From Epiperipatus broadwayi (taxonomy: Eukaryota; Onychophora; Udeonychophora; Euonychophora; Peripatidae): a stretch of 64,000 nt of DNA. The notes beneath the pieces were generated by a model that made no database searches, was not told where the DNA came from, and saw nothing but the letters and a program-made list of their open reading frames with translations. The stretch lies in contig JAQFVV010006475.1 in NCBI GenBank assembly GCA_028023455.1, positions 930,001-994,000 of the forward strand. Reading direction: 5' to 3'. The translations under genes were made by a program, and so were the position numbers. Below are positions 1 through 10,689 of the stretch, piece after piece (within the stretch, counting starts at the first letter, position 1; each line of letters opens with the position of its first letter).

Positions 1-713
1 TATAACTTTCAAAAGTTTTAATTTTTTTAAATGCCTAAAGATCTTATCAATCTTATTTTTGTATTTGTACAAATAAATTTTTATTGTTAGCAACATTGTT
101 TTATAGAAAAGGATAAATGCATTTTTTTTTTTACCACTGCTATCTTCAGTTACTTACTGTTGTATAAATTGGCCTGTCATTTAATACTAGATTATTAATT
201 TACTTGTAAACTAAACCTTTAATTTGTATTATACATTTTGTCAATTTTTATCATTTGCCCTTTTAGTCATTGACAATTATTATTTACACTATTTACTGGT
301 TTGTTTGTTTTTTTCCAATTAATGAATTTTTTTTTTTTTTTTAGAGTCTATAAGATTTTTAAAATTGCATTTATAGTTATTCTCTCTATTTTCATAATTT
401 TTTTACTTGTAATTATATACTCTTTTTTTCACTTTTATAATAATTAAATGTACTGCATTTCCATTTTTTTACAACACTTCATTATGACCAATTTTATCTC
501 TTTTTTTTTATTTTTGTATCTATATATGTCACATGCTTTCACTTTTTATTATAACATGTACATATCTTTTTTATTAATAACTACTATGAATGTAGGTATG
601 AATTTTTGTTTTGTTGTCTTTTTAAGGTAAATTACAATGCACTTCTTATTTTTATTGTTTAATAAAATTTTATTCCATGATTAAGAGTATTTGAATTCTT
701 TTTATTATTATAG
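1..713. other. AT-rich non-coding flank or intron before the CEP83-like exon
   Basis: No supported coding sequence is seen. The stretch is full of poly-T and poly-A runs. It ends in a T-rich tract followed by TTATTATTATAG at 702-713, a plausible 3' splice site for the next exon. It is therefore best read as the end of an intron or, less likely, as promoter-proximal flank. Confidence 0.5.
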
Positions 714-756
714 GTTATGTTTGTAGTATTTACATTGTCTCCTTTCTTACCTAACC
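714..756 (+). other. CEP83: Probable 5' UTR part of the CEP83-like exon, with its splice acceptor
   Basis: A T-rich tract and TATAG end at 713, so the exon may start at 714 with about 43 bases of untranslated leader. A second possible acceptor, TTTGTAG, ends at 726; using it would remove the upstream ATG at 717. The sequence does not show which is used. Confidence 0.45.
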
Positions 757-893
757 ATGGCTTTACCAAATTTAAGCAATGTGTCAAGTCAGCTTCTGCA
801 TGAAACTGAACTTTTGAAAATCTTGGCAGATGAAAAGATGAGAGGGGAACAACATAAAACAAACTACCAGTTACTTAAAATGGAACATACTCG
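757..893 (+). CDS. CEP83: First coding exon of a CEP83 (CCDC41)-like centriolar distal appendage protein, partial
   Basis: An open stretch of 45 codons plus 2 bases begins with ATG in a good context (AACC-ATG-G) and runs into a perfect splice donor, GTAAGTG, at 894. Residues about 24-45 contain the run ADEKMRGEQHKTNYQLLKME, followed by HT and a split Arg codon. This closely resembles the N-terminal part of animal CEP83, where a (D/E)E+(L/M)RCEHHK.NYQ.LK.EHTR motif precedes the long coiled coil. CEP83 is known to sit at the distal appendages of the mother centriole and to help dock it to the membrane at the start of ciliogenesis. Only the N-terminus is present: the rest of the protein is not in this exon and no second exon was found in the window. 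An upstream ATG at 717, if transcribed, opens an overlapping out-of-frame ORF. The assignment rests on motif recall, not on an alignment. Confidence 0.72.
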
Positions 894-900
894 GTAAGTG
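894..900 (+). other. 5' splice site (donor) of the CEP83-like exon
   Basis: GTAAGTG follows the coding frame directly and fits the metazoan donor consensus GTRAGT. It leaves a phase-2 split Arg codon (CG|N). The matching position in CEP83 is also Arg, followed by Leu-Gln. Confidence 0.75.
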
Positions 901-1919
901 AAAGCCATTAAAAATATATTTTTATATTTGAAGAGTAAACTTAAACCATGAGTCAGTTCTTAAAGAACTCTAAAACCACCTAATTAATATGCTAAAAAAT
1001 AAATTTTACCATTTTATGACTGTTAAATTTTCTATAGATTTATTAGAAATTATAGTTAATTTGCAATTAATTCTCATACCACTATTAGCGAGTAAGCCTT
1101 TAGTTAATTAGATATTCTAATTTTTTGTAGAATAATAAATTTCTATTGGACCATCACTAAGCATATTAAATGTTGCATATTAAAAATTGGACATAATAAA
1201 GAAATTTTTTTGGACAAATGTAATATTTGCCATTATGAAAATATGATTATGTATACATTTGTGTGCATCTGTGTATTTGTCAAATATTCTTCCTAAGTTA
1301 TCTATGCATAAGGATAGACAAAATATTTTTTATGTACAAAAAATTAGTAGGTTGAATGAATTAGTCATTGTTGTGATCATACATGGTATTTAAAATTACA
1401 TACTGATGATTTAATAACATCTCAATTATTAAAACATTGGTAAAGAATTTTAGATGTCATGTATAATCACAGTATGATTAAGATTGTTTGTCAATTGATC
1501 TTTCACTGCATAAACAGATTTTTGCCTGTTGTATGTGTGGAAAAGCCCAAAAGAACATTTAACATAATTTATCCACAATTAATATTTATGTATGTGTGTG
1601 TAGAATTGAAGATATCAGAAAGAGATTATTATCGTATTAGTGTCCTATCCCCTCTTTCTCTTTAAAATTAGTATATTTACTGTTTCTGTTCACAAAATAC
1701 TTTCTTATAATGTTAAGAGATTATTGAATTGTCTATTGTTAGAAATATATCTGTAATTGTTTAATGAATTCAGCATGTTTTATTTCAATTATTTTTAAAG
1801 AAAAGCATTTAATTAATGTATGAATATTTTTTTACTAATATTTATTTTTGTTATTACTTTGATAATATAAAGATTTTGATTTATGTGTTTCCAAATTTAT
1901 ACTAACAATAAATGACCAG
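901..1919. other. AT-rich intronic sequence, nothing recognised
   Basis: Short, scattered open frames only; none has recognisable motifs. No repeat structure was noticed. Confidence 0.5.
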
Positions 1920-3410
1920 CTTTCAGCTTAAACAATAATAAGATAAAAGTTCTCCACTCTTGTGCCATCTAGCATAAGATGAACAATCATATTCTCAGAC
2001 TTGTTTCTAGCATTTTCATTTACTAATGACATCTAGCATTTAAAATTGAAAGAAATCATATGCATTCAACAATCATTTTTAACTTCATTTTACCTTGTCA
2101 GGCTAAAAACGTGAAATTCAAATCAACCCAGGGTTTTGAAAGCAAATCATTCTACATGAACATTTATATAGATCTGAAATCAATTCAGTTCTACATTAAC
2201 TGTAGATATATTATTCCTCTAGCTAGGAATTTTAATAATAACAAATCACCAAACTCTGCAGTTTAAAGTATATGATAAGACAAGAACACTTCTTCCCTCC
2301 GATGCCATTTAGTGTGAGCTTGAGTAATCAGTGATTATTGTATGCATATAAAATCCCTATTTTAAATATTTAATCCCCATGGCTATATCAGTTTATGGCT
2401 TTTGTCTTTATTATTGAGATGTAGAATTAAAAGTTAAAAAGAATACAAATATGCATCTAGCAATCTCCTTTAACTCCACTTACTTGTCAAGATAAAAACT
2501 TGAACTAAGGTCACCAACCCAATTCAATCTGTTTGATCAATCATATAGATATGAAATCAGTTCATTAACTTAAATTTTTTATTAATTATAGATATTTTAT
2601 AATATGATATGACAAGAGCAGCTCTTTACTTTAGTATCATCTATATTACTGCCCAAATAGATTGACTTGGGTTCAAAACCTTAGGCTAAAATTTAATTTT
2701 AAATTTTTAGCTTAACATGTAAAATGGAGTTAAAGGTGATTGCTGAATTCATGTCAACATTTATTACAACTTTATACTAGGGATCATTGATAAAAATAAA
2801 AACTAGAAATCATCTGAGAATGGGGATTAAATCCTAATGACTGGTATTTTATATCATTTTAAAAAAAAGACATATGGCTTTATTGCTCAGGAGTTCATAA
2901 GAAGTTTGATCACCAGAAACAATTCTGGGACCTCCTGATCCTAAGTTTGATACTCTACCAACTGCATCAAACCACTCAGGGTATTTAAAAAAGACTTGTG
3001 GCTTTATTGTATGGAAATTCATCAGAATCTTGAGCACTATAACTGTGAGTGCCAGGATTGATCCTGGGATTTCCCAATCACAAGTCTGATTCTACCAACT
3101 GTGTTAAACCTCTCAAGGCATTTAACAAAGTTGTATGGCTCTATTGCTTGGGAATTCATAAGAAGTTTGAACACCAGATCTATGAGTGCCAGAATTGATT
3201 CTAGGATCTCTCAATCTCAAGTTGGAAGCTCTATCAACTGCACCAAACCACACATGGTGATAATCATTGATTAATCAAATTTATGCTTGATAGCATTAGA
3301 AATAAAAGTTGCTCTTGTCTTATCATATTATTTAAGCTGGGAATTTGGTAATTTGTTGTTACTAAAATTTATAATTACCAAACCGATTTCATATCTATTG
3401 TACCCTTACT
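1920..3410. repeat. Patchwork of related ~350-bp repeat units in direct and inverted orientation
   Basis: A block at about 2055-2340 (ATGCATTCAACAATC, then a GATAAGACAAGA-type segment, then TGCCATTTAG) recurs in the same direction at about 2450-2650. A partial earlier copy sits at 1930-2000. The first part recurs in reverse complement at about 2640-2760. The later part recurs in reverse complement at about 3240-3410 (TTGCTCTTGTCTTATCATATT). The inverted copies surround the SINE-like trimer at 2855-3258. A decayed fold-back transposon or a rearranged satellite would explain this. Boundaries are approximate. Confidence 0.55.
2855..3258 (-). repeat. Three tandem copies of a tRNA-derived SINE-like unit (~134 bp each)
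   Basis: Read on the minus strand, each unit has a tRNA-like head. An A-box-like GCAGTTGGTAGAG or close variant appears in all three, followed about 30-40 bases later by a B-box-like segment (for example GGATCAATCCTGG in the middle unit). Each continues into a tail reading CAATAAAGCCA...(A/T)n before the next unit starts with GTGGTTT. Units lie at about 2855-2990, 2991-3123 and 3124-3258 and differ by many substitutions, so the array is old. Head-to-tail trimers suggest a multimeric SINE or local duplication. Confidence 0.6.
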
Positions 3411-3747
3411 ACCAATGAGACATCCCATTAATCATCCACTAGCTCGTAGTCAACTCATAGCTCATCTGCTAATCAAGTCTTTAAAAACAATTAACTTATA
3501 ATAATAGTATATCTAATAAACTACTTAACTAATGATTTAACATAAATCTAATAATATCTAGAATTAAATAATCTATGTATCCATTAATCAATTTAAATAC
3601 TAAGTAATTAAAGATTAAATTTAAACACTATCTTATTTACAATTACATTACTTTAAATTCTTATTCAATCTATTAACAAATGGCTTGGTTAAATATTAAA
3701 AATCACTAGACTCATAGCTATAAGCATCTAGAAAGGTTCTTTTATTT
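3411..3747. other. AT-rich spacer, nothing recognised
   Basis: Low-complexity, TTAAAT-rich sequence with no coding or repeat signal that I can name. Confidence 0.4.
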
Positions 3748-4563
3748 GTGAATGATGTTTTCTTCTCCATTGAAAATAGGGAAGATATGAAAGTTATGCT
3801 GAAGACAGGCCTAAGGGTGGGTAAAGGGATGGGGATTAAATTTAGTGAAGAAAAATCAAAAGTAATGATGCTAAATACTGGGGAAAGAGAAGAAATAATT
3901 TTTATTGGGGATATAAAGTTAAATGTGAAGAATAGGTATAATTATTTGGTAATTGTCTTAAGTAATCAGAAAAATTGCTTGGATGAATGGGAGAAAAAAT
4001 TGATAAATGAAGCAAAGAAAAGAAATGAACTGATAAAGAAATTAATAGCATTTTCATATAATAAATATGAGATTGTTACAATTGTATGGAAGAGAGTGGA
4101 AGTAGCAAGGTTAACATATGGTAATGATGTGTTAGTTGAAAAAGTACAAAGAGAAATAGGAAGACATGCATTAAATGCAGATGTGTGGGTGGCAAAGGAG
4201 ACAATTCAAGGAGAAATGAGATGGTCACGTTTTTATATGAGAGATGCAAAAAGTAAAATGGAAATGTTCCATAGATTGAAATTTATGGATAATAAGAGAA
4301 TAGCCAAAATAGTATTTAATTGACTTATGAGCAAAGGGCAGTCAACAAGATGGGTGAGAAAAGTAGTACAATATACAAAAGATTTGGATAAAGAATTTAT
4401 ATCAGTATATTTATACAAAAAGTGGGATGATTGTGATAGGAGAATTGTTGAATGTTATAGTGGCAAGAAATGGGGTAGAAAAATAAATACATTAATAAAA
4501 AATTGGGAGTTGGAGAGATGGAGAATTAGTATTGAAACAGACAGATCGAAGAACCGATCTTAG
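3748..4563 (+). pseudogene. LINE reverse transcriptase, C-terminal fragment
   Basis: Two adjoining open segments (3748-4323 and 4327-4563), separated by one in-frame TGA, read as the region after the catalytic palm of a non-LTR retrotransposon polymerase. Recognisable pieces are a GIKFSEEKSKVM motif, which in this family follows the catalytic Asp pair, a NRYNYL.I.LS block corresponding to the usual KYLGV.LS, then VEKVQREIGRHAL and KETIQGEMRWS, which match the thumb and connection part of many animal LINEs. The endonuclease and catalytic core are missing and no 5' part lies upstream, so this is a 5'-truncated copy. The clade cannot be fixed. It may belong with the 3' fragment at 7083-7600. Confidence 0.75.
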
Positions 4564-5085
4564 TTTCATGGTTGTCATTTAAGAACGGTAATTCTAAACC
4601 ACTATTTACCCGCAATGAGACTTTTTCTATTCCCAGCCACATACATTTTAAGTTATTTATTTTGTGTTTGTTTAAAAAGAATTTAATGTAAAGAGTATGA
4701 GTATAAATGTCACAAATCATGATAAATAATATTCGTGTGTGTGTGGTTTGTGGATTTATATTAGCTCAATTTAAAAGCTTCAATTGCGTGTATATTTCCT
4801 TTAAATTTTAATTTTGCAAATTATACAAAGTCATTTAAAAATGCTGATCAAAAGTCACATTCCTTTGATCAGTATTTTTAATCAAAATCTTACTTGAAAA
4901 AAATGTATAGAATAATTAATTTGTACTTCGATAAATTAAGATAATGAATTTATATTTTTGTATTCACGAATTCCGATGTAATTGTTTTGTCAATTTAGAA
5001 TCATGTATTAAATTTAAAAATAAATGGAAACCAAACGTAGAACTCTTATCAAGAAAGGCAAATGCTATTGTATAGTCAAAAATTA
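4564..5085. other. AT-rich spacer with one short inverted repeat
   Basis: At 4837-4852 and 4864-4879 there is a 16-bp inverted repeat (AAAAATGCTGATCAAA and its near-complement) around an 11-base loop. Otherwise nothing is recognised. Confidence 0.4.
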
Positions 5086-5500
5086 GATATTGCTGGAGGC
5101 CGAAAATCAAAGGAGGCGGAGTTATGAACAAAAACTAGGCAGAAAGGTCAACCGTAGCCATCTTAAATATAGTGACACTCTAACTTTTGACTTGGCTGTG
5201 CTTAGATCGTCTCAAGACAGCAAAGTAGTTGTTCCAGAGAAATCACTTCAACCATTATTAAGAAGTTGCCCGGTAAACTGCAATAATGATGGGCTAAAGT
5301 CCAAGAAGCTGATTCCTGTTCTGCCAATTTAAATCTTTCATACCGCTGATCTGTAATGTTTTCCGTGCTTCCAGTCTTCCAAATTCCAACATTTAAATTA
5401 ACCATGCCTTTCTAAGAAATTCAAAATGCGCGCCTACGTTCTTCATACATACCACCGCAAGAAGAAAAGCCGGACGAAGAAAGAATGGTAACTTTTGTTA
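5086..5500. other. GC-elevated, sequence-complex island; possible promoter or unrecognised exon
   Basis: Base composition changes clearly here. The + strand is open for 80 codons (5090-5332) with a polar, charged start (EAENQRRR). The minus strand has AAGATGGC near 5158-5165, matching the YY1-type element often found at start sites, and the + strand has GGAGGCGGAG, like an Sp1 box, near 5112-5121. A second open stretch near 5427-5490 is rich in Arg and Lys codons and ends AATG-GTAACT, donor-like. None of this identifies a gene. A bidirectional promoter or first exon of an unrecognised gene is one reading; chance is another. Confidence 0.25.
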
Positions 5501-6017
5501 CATGAACTTTTTAACTTTCCTCTGAGCTTAATAATTGTATATTTAATCTGTTAATCTAAGTAGTTGCATGTAAATTTCTTGTTTTCCATTTGAAAATGTT
5601 ACACTAAAACCTGTCAGTAAATTTCCTTCTCTAATATTTCTGTGCTCTAGTCTTTAGATAATCATTATTAAGATCCATAATAATCCATTTGTGAATACAT
5701 TTATATTTTACTATTACTTATTTTACAAACAAAACGACGCCAATAATAATATTTCTCAACTCTAATTAAAGTCAGTAAAGTTTATCTCATAATATTTATT
5801 ATATTCATTTTAAAAGTAATTTCCTTTTATCGAACTAAAAATTGTTTCATTTATGTTGAGTTGAGAAATATTCAAATATTTTTGTTGTTTCTTTTACTTC
5901 GTTATAATATTTTAATCTATACTCCAAATCTCAATACTTAAAATAGTCTAAAATTTCATTATATTTTTTTTATATATTATTACGGAGTAATGATAATAAG
6001 TGAATATGTTATTGCTA
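5501..6017. other. AT-rich spacer, nothing recognised
   Basis: No motif or repeat noticed. Confidence 0.4.
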
Positions 6018-6430
6018 TTATTACCTTCCGAACAATCTGGGGAGTTATGGGTTTCAGAGTGAAATTAATTAATTATTACTTTTGCGATCGTTTGATTTCT
6101 CCAGTTTTATTGAATAGTTATATCGGACTGTTGCGTAGAAAATGTTTCGGAGAGAAAAGGTTTTATATAATTTCGTTTTAAAATCCACTTCCGACCACTC
6201 TTCCTCGATGTTACTGTGGCAATGCCTTTACCTTCGCTTAAGTTGGCGTCTCGTTTTACTACCACATGGAGAGAAAGAAATTCTTCTCCAGGTAATCTCT
6301 TGGATCACCGGGGTTCGAAAATGAGCCCGGCTGGTTGTAGTGTCCCGGATCTACTTGGGGGCATTAAGACTTGTCAAAGTACAAGCCGCCCGGTATTCCG
6401 TCAATGCACCGCAAGTTATTATTTGTAGTA
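6018..6430. other. GC-elevated island, possible exon
   Basis: The stretch is about half GC in its second part, against roughly a quarter to a third outside. On the + strand, 6216-6428 is open for 70 codons (starting MAMPLPSLKL), and a donor-like CAG-GTAATC sits at about 6290. No protein family is recognised. It could be an exon, a decayed repeat or conserved non-coding DNA. Confidence 0.22.
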
Positions 6431-7082
6431 TACCTTAATCCCTGCAACCATCAGTACATCAGTATTATATATTATAGTTTTATATAAAACCGCCTCCAAT
6501 TATCCGTATACGTAATGGTTTGAATCTATTTAAATAAAACAACTTAATATAAAATAGTAGTTAAATATTTTAAATGCTCCAGTTACTCTGATTCTCATAT
6601 CGACCTATACAACCAGTTAAAACACATAAATATTGGCATGAGTTTTGTTTAGCAGTCTAAACCGATTATTAATGACTAGCAGCAATTTATTATAAAATAC
6701 ATATGAAAGTTTTACCGTACCTGTAAATGATATTATTCAATGCTTTCCATAATTTATTAAAAAAAAAATTATCTAATCTAATTTTGTCTCTCTTGCATTA
6801 TTACTCTCGAAATCTAGTTAATCACCTGCTGTCTGTATTGACAACTTAAATATATACATCAAATTATTAGCCGTACCAATATCCCGAATATAAGATATCT
6901 ATGAAATAGCTGATTGTAGATAATTTAGTCTGTGTTTTTTTCGATGAGCTAGTAAAGGGAAAACCCCGTACCGTTGTAATGTTGTCATCGGTTAGTCATG
7001 CCAGGGTTTTGGGTTTGAATTTAGTTTGCATTTTGGAATTTATTCCTAGACGTGGACTGGGTTTGAATTCGGATTACTGTGT
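6431..7082. other. AT-rich spacer, nothing firm
   Basis: Near 6985-7070, GGTTTGAATTT-type phrases occur twice. They are reminiscent of tRNA-derived SINE B boxes but are too weak to call. Confidence 0.3.
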
Positions 7083-7600
7083 GTGATGAAGCATGGTGAT
7101 TTTTACCGGTACAGTATGGAGAATAAAAAGAGTTTCAAAATATATAGAAGTAAACAGAATATTGAGTGCAAGTTAATTTATGATAATAGCAAGAAAAATA
7201 GTTTACTGTTTAAGGCACCAACAGGATCTTTAGCAACAAGGGAATTTTTAATAAATGAACAAATATGGGTGATTTAGTCTGTAAGTTATATAAGGAAGGC
7301 ATAGAAAATATTAGGCCTATGTTAATCAAATGTAAATGCCTGAAAACAGAAAATGTACAAATAATGAAGTTGTGGAAGAATAAATGTAAACAAAATAATT
7401 GTATAGAAAGTGGGTTATTGATTTTTATGCTGGGTTTGGATAAAAATAAGGTTGATTTGGATATAAAGGCCATGGAGTTGACAAAGATTATATTATGGAA
7501 ATGGGATGGAGCAGGATAGAGAAGAATATGGGAAAATTTAGGGTGGGAAATAGAAAGGGAAGATAATGTTGCTAGCAGGTTTCTCTAAGCATAGTGGCTG
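7083..7600 (+). pseudogene. LINE 3'-terminal ORF fragment (end of polymerase ORF)
   Basis: Two overlapping + frames (7083-7277 and 7265-7519) together carry the signature seen at the extreme C-terminus of several animal LINE polymerases. There is a Tyr/Lys-rich stretch, then NSLLFKAPTGSLATR (the usual form is .LLFKARTGSL.TR), then after a frame change a Cys-containing DLVCKLYKEGIENI...LIKCKCLKTE block, corresponding to the C..C...ET..H...C knuckle. A frameshift near 7265 breaks it, and the second Cys and the His of the knuckle are not visible. It would continue logically from the fragment at 3748-4563. A single LINE split by 2.5 kb of later insertion or two separate copies are both possible. 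Confidence 0.6.
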
Positions 7601-7930
7601 AGAATATACTTTTTGGTATATGCTTAATGTTAAAAAAGGATATACTGGATGATTTAAATAGCAAGTCTCATGATTACTAATATTTTATTATTAAATAATT
7701 TATTAAGGCTAATGTAATATATTAGATATTAAATGAATAGATGTGTATTACTAGAATTTTATATGTTTAAGAAAAATTTAACTTGGCTGAGCTAGTAATT
7801 TGTTGTTATTTATTATGGTCGATCAGGATACAATATATAGAATTATTCTTACATTTTTCTGAATTGCAAAAGGATAATTATCTTTGTGAAATAAACCTTT
7901 GATTTCTGTGGATAATTATACTTGTAAACA
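7601..7930. other. AT-rich spacer, probably LINE 3' UTR and flank
   Basis: The sequence follows the LINE 3' ORF and has no other signal. Confidence 0.3.
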
Positions 7931-8821
7931 AATTTTGGTAGTTGTCAATTATACACTGTACAGCGTGTGGTGGTGCTGTTTCTGTGCAAAAACATTTTAA
8001 TGTTTCCTGGCTGGGACAAAACAAAATACTTTTCTTTTTATTTTACAACAAAAAAAAGTATGGGACAAGACAAATAAACAAATTTTCTTTTTATTTTACA
8101 AAACAATTTACGTTACTTTTCTAATAGTAAATGAAACGTTTAAACAAACAAAAAAAATTGTTTAACAAACTAATCAGACTGAATGAAATGAAATTGCGTT
8201 TGACTAAATTTCAGCCTGTAGTGCTGTTATGGGTAGAGGGGTGGGGGGCTGTTTTTGATGATCCACAGGATCATCCAAAAGATGCATTACTCGGATCCAA
8301 CAAAGTTTATGTTACCAACCTCCAACAAGTTTACGTTATTCTTAGCATTCTACATTAAACATCAAAAACAAAACAAAAACACTTTCTGCTTTTACAAATG
8401 TACATTCTTCAACTTTGATGACAATTTGTCTCATAGCTGTTCTCATGAAAACGTGTCTATTCACGTGAGTTTTGGGAACTGCTGTTTGGACCTATGCTTT
8501 TGAAATTATTTTCACCTTCCAACATGTGTAGGGATACACAGGGCTGGCCTGACAATTATTACTATGTAATAGTATGTAATGTAGGTGTAACATCATTACT
8601 TTGAATCAACATTAAAACAGTTACAGCCAGTTGAATTACATATACCTTCACATATCACAAACAACATCAGCAGGCCATCTAGGCCTACTTAATGGCCAAT
8701 ATGAACAGAACTGTTCTATATGCCATGACTTGGGCTGCGTAAATGGCATATTTCTGTATTTATGCACAGTAACAGTGCCCCCACACACTGTACAGTGCGT
8801 AATTTACAACTACCCAAATTT
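7931..8821. mobile_element. Non-autonomous DNA element with ~60-bp terminal inverted repeats
   Basis: The left end reads GGTAGTTGTCAATTATACACTGTACAGCGTGTGG... (7938 onward). The right end, reverse-complemented from about 8815, reads GGTAGTTGTAAATTACGCACTGTACAGTGTGTGG..., continuing as GGGCACTGTTACTGTGCA against GGTGCTGTTTCTGTGCA on the left. The arms are therefore about 60 bp and well matched. No transposase is encoded inside. The superfamily is not recognised and no clean target duplication was found, so the outer boundaries are approximate. The inner part shares phrases with the tandem units at 9710-10290. Confidence 0.65.
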
Positions 8822-9709
8822 TTAATTAGACATGACTATGAAAATTCTCCTTGTATTAAATTTTGCATTCTTATTTGAAATATTAAAAGTTCATATAATT
8901 TTAATTGGCTAAGGCATAGAAATAAAAAATGAAATAAAGGAAACATTTTTAGTTTAAACAAGTGAAAATTTTTTTAAATATTGCCAAATCATTATTAACA
9001 ATTATTTGAAAGTCTAATAAAATTAACTCCCCTTAGTTATATAATGAAGAAAATTATACATTTTCCAAAAATTAATTTATTTTTGAATGCAAAAATACTG
9101 CAGTAAGTTTTATTTCCAGCATATTTTTTTAATCCTTAAATTTTTAAATGAAGCCCTTTTAATAGATTAAGTTCTAAAACTGATTTGTATTTTCAGATGG
9201 GTGGGATGGGGGGGGGTAGTAATAACTACACTTTGTGTTTGAAACTTCTAACTTCAAATTTCTTTTATAAATATAGAAATTGCTTTTAGTTTACAAACTA
9301 TTAACAATCAACTATTTGCTATAGCTATCTTAACAATTTTTTTATTATTTTAAAAAAGAATATTTATCTTTTTATATATGGTAGTTATTGATGTCTTAGG
9401 ATAAGTGACTTTATGAAAACAATGTCATTCTCATAAGGTAAAGAGGATAAGCTTCATCTTAAGAAAAAAATAATTACAAGATTTATTCATTATATAATTG
9501 AAAACATACTTGGATAATATGCAATAATAAGGTGTAATCATAGTAAATAGACTTTATCTAATTTTTATTCAATATCCTCATATTGCAGTCTGGAATTGAA
9601 TTTCTAACATACTGAAGATTAAAAAAAATTGGTAGTGTTTTGTTTTATCATGTCAGTTGCTTGATGGCATTGATGCTAAGCAAAAATATATAGATATAAT
9701 GTTCCCAGG
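8822..9709. other. AT-rich spacer with an isolated poly-G run
   Basis: A run of G near 9205-9217 interrupts AT-rich DNA. Similar runs occur at about 22328, 24311, 30446, 51326 and 63484. Nothing else is recognised. Confidence 0.35.
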
Positions 9710-10290
9710 CCAGTGATTCTATAGGTCAGAGATTGGCTTTTTTGGTGTGTCGAACAAAATTTACATTACTTTCTAAGAGGAAATAGTAGTACAATAAACA
9801 CTTTTTTGGGCAGTAATTAATCAGAGACTGGCTTTTTTGGGTATGTGTGTATGGATATAAAAAATTACATTACTTTTTTAATAGAAAATAAGAGTAAATT
9901 TTAGCTTTTTGGGACCTTAATTAATCAGACACTGTGTTTTGTAATCAAAGTCACTTATATTACAACTTCCACAAAATTTAATGAATTCAAACAAAATTTT
10001 ACAATGGAAGCCGACTTTGACCTTTTTGGGACAATAATTAATCAGAGAGTAGCATTTTTTTGTTTTGTGTGTGTATATAAAAAGTTACATTACTTTTTTA
10101 AATAACAAATAATAGTAAATATAGCAGAGACTTTTTGGGACAGTAATTAATCAGAGATGGGCTTCTTTGGATGTGTGTATGTGTGGATTGGAAAAGTTAC
10201 AGCACTTTTTTAATCAAAAATAAAAGTTTTTTACCCTTTTTCGGACAGTAATTAATCAGACACTGCATTTTATGGAGAAAAGTAAATTAG
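9710..10290. repeat. Degenerate tandem repeat, about five units of 100-150 bp
   Basis: Each unit carries, in order, a CAGAGACTGGCTTTTTTGG-like start, a TGTGTGTATGGATATAAAA segment, TTACATTACTTTTTTAATAG, then CTTTTTGGGACAGTAATTAATCAGA. Copies start near 9728, 9822, 9930 (partly replaced), 10042 and 10155. The same core (TTACGTTACTTTTCTAATAGTAAA...AATCAGACTG) occurs once inside the element at 7931-8821, so this may be an expanded relative of that element. Confidence 0.6.
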
Positions 10291-10689
10291 ATTGCAATTA
10301 CCCACTAAAGTTAGTAACATATAACAAACTATTAAAATAAAAGCTGACTCTGGTGTCTGGCAATTGCCAATTTTCAGAGTTCGAAGCAGCCATCTTACTT
10401 GTATTAGACAATTTCTCGTGATACATTACTTTCATCGGGATCTTCCAAATAGTGCTGTACCACACCCTAAAATCCAATTTGTGAGGATTACACAGTTCTG
10501 ATGGAACAGTGATGACACTGTTAAAACTATTAGAAGGTACCAGTAGGTGAGTTCACATGAAAAAAAGATGTTGGACCTGAAATGTTTAATTATTTAGACA
10601 CAATGCAATCAACACACCCTCACATGATACTGTCGTAAAAATAGACAACCCAGCATTATGATAAAGTGCATAACACAAACAACTATGGC

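Noticed and set aside
2905-2970. A functional tRNA gene
   Set aside because: The A and B box likeness is clear but the acceptor stem and anticodon arm do not pair and there are three tandem units, so a SINE is the better reading.
9710-10290. CRISPR-like array
   Set aside because: Units are long, degenerate and without unique spacers of constant length, and the genome is eukaryotic.
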